Of a stretch of DNA of 64,000 nucleotides, positions 1 through 9,678 are shown piece after piece. The stretch lies in the NCBI GenBank assembly GCA_050084515.1, contig CM114275.1, positions 5,642,001 to 5,706,000 of the forward strand. The letters are read 5' to 3'. Made by a program: the position numbers and the translations under genes. Below the pieces are notes generated by a model that did not search any database, had not been told where the DNA came from, and saw only the letters and a program-made list of their open reading frames with translations. Each line of letters opens with the position of its first letter. The stretch's first letter is position 1. The DNA comes from Blasia pusilla. Taxonomy: Eukaryota > Marchantiophyta > Marchantiopsida > Blasiales.

Positions 1-1261
1 AATTTTTTGAGGTTTAGATTCTCTAACTCTTGAGAGTATTTTCATATGGGAGATTATGACGGAATGATTCTGTTTTTAACTTATTTCCTTTCCGTTGAAA
101 TATTTTTAAATGAAGCAAATGAAATTTCTCTTAACAACGCCATCCTAGATTCCTAGTATCCCCGCATTAGTTGAATAAAAAATCTTTTATAATTAAAATA
201 AACCCAGACTCTAAATTCATTGTGAAAATTACGGGTGACCCGTCCTCCCTCATAAATGAAAGTCTAAGAAAATACTTTATGTCTACCGACGCGTCTGATC
301 CCGTTGAGGAACCCCTAATTATAAACAAATATGCCAAATAAATTAAGGAAAAGCCTACGCTTCCCCAAAAGTCCAATTTAGTTCAAGTATTTCGATAGTA
401 GCGCTAAGAATCATCCATTGTGGTCCTCTAGCTCCGAGTAAAAGGAGTGTTGTGGGTTGGCGGAAGGGGGTGGCGCGCTATAGCTTACCTCCAATTTAAC
501 CCTAGACGTGGAAAGTTTTAAAAAACTTTCACTCACAATAGTCGTGTGTAGTTTGCTCTAGCTATGTGGTGATAGCATCGGAGCTTTTATGGGGCTCGTT
601 ATCATCTGTATGCACAAGGTGTGTTCTTCCCATTTGATCGATTTATTGTGGTCGTCAAAAGCTCCAATGTGATTTCTTTAAATCTTCTATTTTATTTCTC
701 CACTTTTCTCTCGTTTACCTTTGGATGTTTGTGCATTGGTTGACATTTTCTTTCCCACATAGGTGATGGGGATTTTCAGCTTCGTGAGTGGAATATTTCA
801 TATTCCACTTGAAATATTATTCGGATGTCTCAATTCTCGAGTGTTGTAAATTTTGATAAATGGATTAATGGGTGCTTTTGAGTGGTCTCATAATTTCTAT
901 CCGTGTTATTAAAAGAGGATGGGATTTGAAGAATCCTTCCTTGGGTATATTTTTGCACTCCAATTTACCTCCAATTTAACCCTAGGCATGTACTTTTTAA
1001 CTTTAAAATTAAACTAGAGAAACTCACTGGTAATAGATGTTAGTTTCTTACATGAGCATTCTGGGAGTACGCAAACTAGTAAAGTGGAAAAATTTCACTC
1101 GTTAGTTTTGCTTAGGGTATGGCATGCAATGACGTTTCCCCATGGACAATATAAAGGGAATACCGTAATAGAATTAAACATGTTCCGTGCTGAGGAATTC
1201 GAGCTTTCTGGTTGGAGGTCATGAATGAGCAACTTTTGGGCCGCCTCCCATGGGCACCCCC
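1..1261. other. AT-rich intergenic DNA, no gene seen
   Basis: No reading frame here looks coding. The only structure I see is a pair of direct repeats sharing ACCTCCAATTTAACCCTAG near 486 and 965, each followed by similar A/T-rich sequence with AAACTTT/AACTTTAAA and ACTCAC. These look like remnants of an older repeat family. The segment ends at the target site of the transposon that starts at 1270. Confidence 0.6.
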
Positions 1262-1269
1262 CTTCTTGC
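1262..1269. repeat. Left target-site duplication of MuDR-like element
   Basis: CTTCTTGC occurs here directly before the left terminal inverted repeat and again at 14533-14540 directly after the right one. An exact 8-bp match at both outer edges of a 109-bp inverted repeat pair is strong evidence for a transposition-made duplication. MULEs usually duplicate 8-11 bp, most often 9. Confidence 0.9.
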
Positions 1270-1378
1270 CGAAAGCCATAGATAGCCGCGGCCATGCATT
1301 TAAGGCCGCGTAGATTAGGCCTTAGGTGCAGGCGGTTCGGCACGGGATTAGGGTCGAAAATACCGGCAGCGGACAGCG
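1270..1378 (+). repeat. Left terminal inverted repeat
   Basis: It starts CGAAAGCCATAGATAGCCGC and pairs with the reverse complement of 14424-14532. I see five mismatches over about 109 positions, four of them transitions. A reverse-oriented perfect copy of its outer 23 bp lies at 1707-1729, and partial copies lie at about 1967, 2529, 3033 and 7810. Confidence 0.92.
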
Positions 1379-1380
1379 GG

Positions 1381-1530
1381 GATGGAGCGGACAGAGTTCG
1401 ACGGACGGACGTATGGACGGACGGATGGACGGACGGATGGACGGGCGGATGGACGGACGGACGGAGTGACGGACGGGCGGATGGACGGACGGCTGGACGG
1501 CTCCACGGACGGACGGGCGGAGCGTGAAGG
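1381..1530. repeat. GGAC-rich minisatellite next to left TIR
   Basis: This is a run of GGACGGAC and GGATGGACG units with small variants. The reverse-complement type of array (GTCCGTCCATCC) sits beside the right terminal repeat at 14275-14405. The long reading frames across it on both strands (Asp/Gly/Arg/Thr repeats on one strand, Pro/Ser/Val/His repeats on the other) are by-products of the 4-bp periodicity and are not treated as genes. Confidence 0.9.
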
Positions 1531-1589
1531 TGACGAGCGAACGCGAAAGACTGTTGCTCGTCTCCCGCGACCCGAAACCTCCGAAACCT

Positions 1590-2770
1590 CGTCTCTTTCC
1601 TCTCTGAAACCCCCAAAACCCTGTTCATGTCTGCCTAGTTCATTGAAGAAAACCCGAGAGATTTTAGAGCGAGAGCGAGCGTCGACTTTCGTTTAGAGTT
1701 GGGAAAGCCGCGGCTATCTATGGCTTTCGAAACCTCCCGCGTTGTGCGCTTTCGGCTATGCAATTGGTCGTTAAGTGTTTAGGGTGTTCAGCTGCATGTC
1801 TGCCTAGCTCACTGAAGAAAACCCGAGAGATTTCCAGTAAGACTTCCCATCGCTATCGAATTCGTTGTTAATCCATCCTCTCCCCTCGCGGTTATCTATG
1901 TGTCGGTCCCTCTGGTGAATCACGGTTTAGAGCGAGAGCGAGCGTCGACTTTCGTTTAGAGTTGGGAAAGCCGCGGCTATCTAAGGCTTTCAAAACCTCC
2001 GAATCCTCGTCTCCCGCGTAGTGCGCGGTCGGCTATGCAATCGATCGTTAAGCGATTTCGTTGTTAGCGCATGTCTGCCTAGCTCACTGAAGAAAACTCA
2101 AGAGTTTTCAGCAAGACGAAAACTCTTTGGTGAATCACGGTTTAGAGTTGGGAAAGCTGCATGTCTTAACTTCGTACCTGAGCAGTTCAGAGCGAGAGTG
2201 TTCACTGAGAATGAGTTGCGGTCCTACTTGTGGATAGCTTCAATTCCTCGGATGCAGCTTGAATTTTTCGGAATTTTATCGTATTATCACGGAGCGAACC
2301 CATCCAGGTTGGTGTTTCAGTATCTTTCCATCGTCTTAATTTTTCTGTAGTGAGCTAGGTGGCGTTCCTTCCTCTCCCCTCGCGCTGATCTTGGTCTCGG
2401 TCTCTTTGGCGATTCTCGGTCTGGAGTTGATAAAGCGGCATGTCTTAACATCGTGTCTGACCAGTTCAGAGCGAGAGTGTTCACTCAGAATAAGTTGTGG
2501 TCCCACTTGTGGATTCTTCTGATTTCTCGCCTATCTATGGCTTTCGCAGCACCATGGTCTTAAATTTTCTGTAGTGAGCTCCGAAACGTTCTTTCCCCTC
2601 CCCTCGCGCTGATGTCGGTCTCGGTCTCTTTGGTGATTCACGGTTTACAGTTGAGAAAACCGCATGTCTTAACTTCGTGTCTGAAACTATCAATCAGAAA
2701 TTGAGTGTTCACTCAGAATGAGTTGTGGTCCTACTCGTGTATAGCTACAATTCCTGGGATGCAGGGCCCT
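1590..2770 (+). repeat. Subterminal direct repeats in left arm
   Basis: Two repeat types alternate. One contains CATGTCTGCCTAG..CA.TGAAGAAAAC..GAGA near 1627, 1796 and 2070. The other contains GGTTTAGAGTTGGGAAAGC..GCATGTCTTAAC and TTCACT.AGAATGAGTTG.GGTCC near 2140, 2410 and 2640. GAGCGAGAGCGAGCGTCGAC occurs at about 1669 and 1929. They lie between the left inverted repeat and the first coding exons of the plus-strand gene, so they may be promoter or 5' leader sequence duplicated by slippage, or transposase-binding subterminal repeats. No open frame there looks coding. Confidence 0.7.
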
Positions 2771-3127
2771 TATATCGTTTTGAGATCTTGCCTCAGTATT
2801 GTGTCGCCTCAGCTTGAAGCATGTCTAGTGGAACAACGGTACCTATCACCGTGTCGAGTTCTAGTGTGCCGTTGAAGTTGGCCATGTTGATTGAACTAGC
2901 TCTTCCCAGTGTGCCCACCCTCTGCCCTGGCACGTGAATGTTAGGCCTCGGCGTCAACCGATCAGCATTCTAAAGGAGGCAAACAGTCTGCAAACAGTGA
3001 GTCGACGCCGCCCCATTGGTCCAAGAACAGATAGCCGCGGCCTTATGCTTCAGCCGAAAGCTCGTTTTCTGTCAAAAAACCACAATTAGCAGGTTGGTGT
3101 TTCTGTATATTTTCAGGCGTCCATACA

Positions 3128-6100
3128 GCACCATGGTGTCGCCTAATGTACAACATATGGCAACTATTGTACACAGAGAGAAGGTAAATAGACATTCAGA
3201 CTCCAACTTGATTTTCATATGCCTGCAATAACTTATGTAATCCCCGACATTAGGCTATTTACTTTTCAGTCAATGAAAATAGTTTGAATCTATTTACAGG
3301 ATACAATTTTTGTTTGAACCGGTTACTGAACATCCGGTTGTGAGGGATATATCGACTAAAGTGAAGCAAAGCTTTGAATCAATACTTCAGTTCCGAAGTT
3401 TTGTAGGGCGTATGATGCAAAATTCTGATTCTGCTGCACACTCATGAATAATTGTAGTGAGAAGAAAACCTGTACGTTCTCCGTGATCATTTTCAGGCAT
3501 ACTATGTACGTCGAGCCTTGACTCATAAATTGAAAGAGCTCATAGCAAGACAGCTATTCAAGATACCCATCCAGGTTAAGTTGTTATACAAACTTTTGGA
3601 CAAATGCATATTAACTTGTGTTATCTGAATGCATATTCAATGTAAGTTTATGGATTAATGTACCCTCTATTACTTTTCATGTGTAGCTGTCACTTGATTT
3701 GCTGTTTTCAGAGGTGTATCATTCTCTAAATCAAATTCAAGTGGAGCTCCTATCACATTATCGTAGTTGTATACATGTGACTTAACAGAAATGCCGCTTA
3801 TAAACATACCTTCGTGTATTTTTCATTTCTTTACTTCATCCACACCCTTCTGAACTTCTTTCAACTTATGTCAACAAAGATGCGTTTGTAGCCATAAGGG
3901 TTAGTAAGCCTTCTCTATTGTCCTTCTTTGCGTCTTTGAAGTTGTAACCATTTCATGGTTGTTTGGAATCCTGATCCGGGAATCATTTGCAATTCATGCA
4001 GGGTAGCGTTGCGCGTTAAAATTCCTTGCTGCTGTCAAATCTGCAACTACCAGTGACCTAGGTCTTGAATGTGAATTTCCCTCAGTTGTAGGGCTTCTAG
4101 TGTACTACGTTTCGCATCATGTCCAATAATGTCCACTTCTTAGATGCAAATGGGATGCAGACTTTGAATATGCTAGTTAGGAAACCAGAAAATGTTACAC
4201 GTTTCCTGTATGGCAATCAAGGGTGGGTTGAAACATGGGTGAGCCCCATCATTCATACAAACTCATGCCCTGATTTCTATCTGGCAGATTTTATTTGCAA
4301 ACGCACACACCTACTATCCAGTAGTTATTTGGATGATTGGATCATCCTAGGGTTCCCTCTACATACATACCATTGCATAGAACAGGCAGCTAGGGATGCT
4401 GGGTACCACGTGGCTTTCAGTCCGAAAGCACGGTTGGTTCGAAATCACGTTTGGTCTCACTCCTATTTCCAAAAAAGAGGAAACACTGAGTTTGTTGTAG
4501 TTGGTGACGAGGGAGGTAAGGTGACAGCCCACAAGATTCCAGACATCAAGAATCTAATGGAGGCATCACAACAGATACCCGATTGGGTGATTGGGGTCAC
4601 TCCTAAAAGGGTTTACCTTATCGACCAGACTGACATTGATGATCAACTACACTTGGAAAAGGACCAACATGTGGATTTATCCGAAGCTATCAGCTCATTG
4701 GCCATTATGAATTTAGCTCGGGGTAAGCTCTTAACACATAGTGCATGTGTGTTCATCCTCTTTCGTCATACAAGTTGTGTTCCTTTGTAGACCGAATTCA
4801 ACCAAGTGACTAATGAGGTGTGCTTGATTCATCTTCTTGCAGGTGGAGGACAATCTTCTGCATCTTGAAATCCTAGGGAATGTTTAGGAGATTTAGGGGT
4901 TTGTGTTTACTTTTTGAGGCCTAGTTCTTGTCGTAAACCATATACCGAAGTACCTACATATACCACTTCAATATAGGGATAGTATTCATGTAAGCTGAGA
5001 ATCATGAAAAGCCCCACGTGTATCTTTTAGACGACGGGCTTGGGCGGTGATGGGCAAGCCAGTCGTCTATCTTTTAGACGACGGGTTTGGGCGGTGATGG
5101 GCAAGCCAGTCGTCTATCTTTTAGACGACGGGCAAGTCGTCTACCTTGTAGACGACTTGAGCTTGGTGGTCATAAGCTTCTCTTTCTACTTTTTAGATGG
5201 GTTGTTTGGGCGGTCATGGGCACGTCCTACGAATACTGGTATTCTGAATGGCGAATTTTCGTTGCCATGCGTCTAGCTCTTCACGTTTTATTTAGTTTCA
5301 TATTTACTAGTTATCACATAAGCCTACAGCTGATATGCGTATGCTCTCATCCGGGAGAATAAAATTCCACCTGAGAAATCACATCCCATCATGTGCCTGT
5401 TGTCTTTCAATGACCAAGGTAACTATTTTATGCTTACTTGTATGGTTGATAATGTTGTTACATAGGGCCCATTTTACAAGGGAGACGTGGAGAAAGAGCT
5501 TTCCTACCTTGAGCCTCTAAACATGTTTGCTGCGTTTATGGGAAAAAGCCCACCCCCCTCTCAAAAGCAGGCTTACCAAACATCACTGTGGAGGGATCCA
5601 GTGGAGTGGGTCCACTATTGCTACAACGAGGAGCACAAGCAGTACGTTTGCTTGTGCTCCAAGTGCATTGAATTTTTCCGCACGCCGGAAGCTTTCAACT
5701 CCCACCTTGCTTCGCACTGGCTTAGGCCAGTGCCTGGAACACCTCGTATCACAGGGAAGAAGAAGTCAGATGCTGATTTTCAAGGCATAGAAGATGACGA
5801 GGAAGATGAGGGTAAGAGTGGGTCCACTATGTGATTGAATCCCTGGTTTAGCTCATGTAATTCCCTGGTTTTGCTCATGTACTTGCCTGGTTTTGCTCAT
5901 GTACTTGCCTGGTTTTGCGAATGTAATTCCCTGGTTTTGCGAATGTACTTGCCTGGTTTTGCTCATGTACTTGCCTGGTTTTGTGAATGTAATTGCCTGG
6001 TTTTGCTTAAGGGTCAGAATCTCTGTCATACTGCAGATTTCCATGCAGGGACTCACACACACGCTTCTATGCAGGGACTCACACACATCCTTCTGCTGCC

Positions 6101-7781
6101 AATGTCAGACTTAGAGGCACAGTCTTGCAACGTTGGGTTAACCGGAAGCGGCAGAAGAAGAATGCTATCCTCAACAAAGCCAAAGACCATGCCACAAAGG
6201 CTGCCGGGCCGTATGTCCCCATGCCTGCACTTACTGATCTGCTGATTGCATTTGAAGCTCATCGTACTGCAGAATTCCAGCAAACCTCATGGGCATGCTT
6301 AGCCAAGGTGGAGGAGTTTGAGAAGGCCAGGGAGGAATTGGAGAGTGCTTTGGTGCACCCTACGCTCATAGTGAGGGGATGGATAGAGGCCGGTCATAAG
6401 CTTCTCCCTTCCCACGTACCTGCTGATAGGGTACATCGTGCGACATATTGGAGATGTCGAGCTGCGTTCCACCACTTATCTGCTGGGTGGATGATGGATA
6501 GGCAGGAACCTTTTCGATGGCATGCAGGTTTAGAGACTAGAAAACAACAGGTGGAGCAGTCTTTTGCAGTATTAGATGGTTCATCAGCGAGCAATACTTT
6601 GTCCCTCGGTTCAAGAATAATTACCGGGTTTGGAAAGAGGCCAAAAAACCGTTTATATTAGCAGCAATGAGAGAGAAAGTGACACGTATGTATGTGGATG
6701 GACTTGGCTGCAGCCATGCTGATGCTGTGTCCAGGGTACAAATCTTGTCCTTTCATTCTAGTCCTTGAATTATCCCTCTCCATTGAAATTAGGCTGAGTT
6801 TGTACATTCTAAGTTTAGATATTTACTCTTGTGCATTTCAGATGTTTGGTCATTTGGTGAACATGTGTGCAGGGCGGTGTGGATATGGAGATTGTGGACT
6901 CCAGTGACTCAGACTCGCTAGATGATGGTCATAGATCTCCAGATTCTGCAGGAACACAGAGGATGGAGGAGAGGGTGGGGCGGCCTGACGTAGAGCCTGT
7001 ATTTTCAGAACAGCCAATTGACTCTAACATTGTGCACCCACGGAATCTAAGACCCACCTCTAGATCCGGTAGGCCCACCATGGAGAGATCTTCCAGGGTC
7101 ACGCGTGATACCAGGAGATCTCCTCGCCTTCATCCGGTAGTATCCAGTGCAGGCCAAGCATCCCGTGGATACCGTAAGTCGCCTAGCCCAGACCAAGTGG
7201 TGGTGCAGGGTGAGCCTACTGTGAGATCCAAGTATCCTACGGGGAGAACTAAAGAGTCCTTGAAAAGGAGTAGAAGGATCATGCTGGCCGAAATGAAGAA
7301 GAAGACGGACTTAGAACCGGAATTGCAGGTACAGAACATTCCTATACTAAACCCTTTGAGATATTTATTTTTCTGGAAGAGTTGTACTTGCCTCACACAT
7401 TCATGTGGCTTTTCAGCAGGCGCCGCCGGGAGATGGACACCTTGTAGCGGTTGCTGTGAACTTGGACAATGAACGCGTGCTTAGCGGAAGTGACCAGGTT
7501 GTGTTCCATCCCTTTCAAAAATTAATGTTAAGTAGATTGATGATCTTCAAATTCGTTTCTATCCAATGCTAATTTAGGGCTCAGACACTTCGGCTGGTAA
7601 TTAGGTGGGTGGAGCTGGACACATACAGCAGGAGGTAGCGGTGCCAAGTGAAGACCAGCATGCTGATGTGGATGGCGGAGACTTTTATTCTACTCCGCTG
7701 CCCCTTTTTTCGACTCCGGCATTGGATGCGTTAGATATGGAAACTTTGTCATCGAGCACTGCTCCTGCGGGCCGACATTAG
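3128..7781 (+). CDS. Multi-exon MULE accessory gene, function unknown
   Basis: Several exons with good GT..AG borders can be read. The best-supported ones are 3497-3574 joined in phase to 3687-~3750, 4119-4722, 5330-5418, 5466-5811, 6075 onward, then 6873-7328, 7417-7497 and 7605-7781 (stop TAG). The part from 5466 has a C2H2-like finger (CLCSKC about 20 residues before HLASHW), then a region rich in Arg/Trp/Lys (LQRWVNRKRQKK) and a long Ser/Arg/Pro-rich basic tail likely to be disordered and nuclear. The frame changes near 6530-6570, where I could not find a convincing intron, so a small indel is possible. The 3.1-4.9 kb part may be a separate gene. I recognise no family. By position it corresponds to mudrB or VANDAL accessory genes, but I see no similarity to them. 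Confidence 0.6.
4119..4722 (+). CDS. Long exon of unknown MULE gene
   Basis: This is a 201-codon open stretch beginning MSNNVHFLDANG and ending at a GGTAAGC donor (4723). Joined to the acceptor at 4843 it stops after eight more codons (GGGQSSAS). The protein is globular-looking, with mixed hydrophobic and charged residues, a DDWIILGF segment and an EFVVVGDEGGKV segment. A TAG lies in frame a few codons upstream of 4119, so this ATG or a splice site just inside sets the start. I do not recognise a domain. It lies in the same orientation as the exons before and after it and could be the end of a first, separate cargo gene. Confidence 0.5.
5020..5160. repeat. 47-bp tandem repeat with inverted ends
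   Basis: There are two full and one partial units with AGACGACGGG at one end and CCAGTCGTCT at the other, so each unit can fold back on itself (AGACGAC with GTCGTCT). It sits in a non-coding stretch between exons of the plus-strand gene. Confidence 0.85.
5835..6010. repeat. 22-bp minisatellite inside an intron
   Basis: About eight units of CCTGGTTTTGCTCATGTACTT type alternate between CTCATGTACTT and CGAATGTAATT variants. The array lies inside the intron from 5812 to 6074, which joins two coding exons in phase (G from GAG-G plus GG of the next exon). It stays open in several frames because 22-bp units rotate the frame without creating stops; I do not read it as protein. Confidence 0.88.
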
Positions 7782-9678
7782 AGTTGCACCCTCATCATGT
7801 AATGACATGAACCGCGGCTATCTATGCCTCTAAAACTTCTTTCACACTTTTGATAGACTATAGTGATTTTTTGAACCTACTCAAGAGTGTAAATTTACAT
7901 GTGTATGGACATTGTGTGATAGATAGCCGGCTGTTGGGAATTGTGCAGACTCTGTATAAAATGTTTACTATCTTTGAGGATGAACCGCGGGCCTACTGAT
8001 GTGCCATGGAATGCTTTGTATTTATTGATGGACGGCGGCTGGTTCAGGTTTTGCAGTTTTGCATCGAGCACCCCAACAGAGGCTATCAGTCAGACAATTT
8101 TGTTCCTTATCTATGGCGGCTGCTAGAGTTTGTCAGTTTTGCAGACCTTCCTTGAGCACTACAACACGAAGCTAAAACAGGTTAGACAATCTTTTTTCAG
8201 TCTCTTGCAATGACGGTGTCCTTGTATTTATGCAATTTATGTTGGCATGTCTTAAAGGTTTGGTTGTTGATTTGTTTCATGCGAGATCACGGGGGTGTAT
8301 GGGTGACATTTTCTATGGCTTATCGCATTCAACCCTTCCAGCAACTCTCGCCGACAACTGCATTTCATCGACACTTTTTTTCGTGTTGCAATCCCTTTTC
8401 CCCGGTCGCCACAGGGTTAGATGTAACTTAAGAAATCACACTTGTACTGCAATTGCCTTTTTTATGAAAAGTCGAAGTGCATACTGTGATATGTGTTGTT
8501 CCCAATGTATGGGTGACATTTTCTATGGCTTATCGCATTCAACCCTTTTAGGCAACTCCTGTCGACAATCTGTTTCTGTCGACACTTTTTTTCTGTGTTG
8601 CAATCCCTTTCCTCCCGGGTTGCCACAGGGTTAGATGTAACTTAAGAAATCACACTTGTACTCTGCAATTGCCTTTTTTTATGAAAAGTCGAAGTGCATA
8701 CTGTGATATGTGTTGTTCCCAATGTATGGGTGACATTTTCTATGGCTTATCGCATTCAACCCTTTCGTGCAACTCCCGCCGACAAATTTTCGTCCGACAT
8801 TTTCACACACTTATCGCATTCAACCAACCGAAGCCACTCCTGTCCACAATCTAAATCTGTATGTTTGGTTTGTAACTGTTGGTCTTCTATACTTGTTGAG
8901 GTTCTAAACATGGCCTAGTACATATCCATGGACTTGGAACACTGTTTGTGAGGTGTTCAACAAGATGAACACTAGAGCTGCGATGTTCATCTTGCATATG
9001 CTTTGTTTCACTACATATCATCTTGCATATGCTTTGTTTCATACTATTATAGACAAGTCGTTGTTGCACTTCAACATTATTTAACGGCTATTCGTTTCAC
9101 ATGATTATTTTAGCAACGAATTTAGGGTCAACTAAGTTAGCTGTGGTAGGGTCGACGCCGCTAAAACTTTACGAAGAGGGACATGGCTCGAGGGTAGGGT
9201 TGGGAGCGTGTCGAAAGCGTTTTTTTCTAGTCAAGCCTATCTTCTTTAGTTACAACTAGTTTAGAGGAATCTCTTTATGACGAAAGTGGCGGTGTTTTGC
9301 CTCTACGGCGTGGAACACGACGCAAAGATAGCCGCCCTTGACGTGGTTAAGCCTCCGATGTGGAATGGTGCGCGCGAGGTATTTGTGCGTGCCCGACCGG
9401 CTTGAGAAGCGAAGTGCATAAATGACATTCAAAAATGCCCACTGGATCCGAATGGGATCTTGTCAGAGCTGCCATCGCGGTAGAAACCAAACTTGATTCA
9501 AAAGGTTTTATTCAAGAATGCACAACATAATAAGGGATGAACACATGTTTTCAGGTGTTCGATTTAAAAACATGCAGAACACTGTATATCATGTGTTCCC
9601 GTGTAACACCTCCTACTGCCGTGTTACAAAACGTTACAACGCTTTACTTCACAGTATTTAAGGAGATTGGATTGGCTT
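7782..9678. other. Spacer between convergent MULE genes
   Basis: No coding sequence is apparent. It holds a tandem repeat of ~210-217 bp (8290-8850) and a partial copy of the terminal-repeat tip near 7810 (CCGCGGCTATCTATG). Two near-identical CATATCATCTTGCATATGCTTTGTTTCA-like half units lie around 8985-9045. The 3' ends of both element genes should terminate here. Confidence 0.6.
8290..8850. repeat. Tandem repeat, period about 210-217 bp
   Basis: GGGTGACATTTTCTATGGCT recurs at 8301, 8511 and 8728, each time followed by TATCGCATTCAACCCTT and a GACA-rich tail. The second and third units also share GAAAAGTCGAAGTGCATACT just upstream. The copies differ by small indels. Confidence 0.88.

Noticed and set aside
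1294-1696. Long open frames across the GGAC array on both strands
   Set aside because: They come from the 4-bp repeat period, are open in several frames at once, and have no sequence outside the repeat that looks coding.
5840-6005. Regular 22-bp repeats resembling a CRISPR array
   Set aside because: Units are directly adjacent with no unique spacers, and the setting is a eukaryotic intron; it is a minisatellite.
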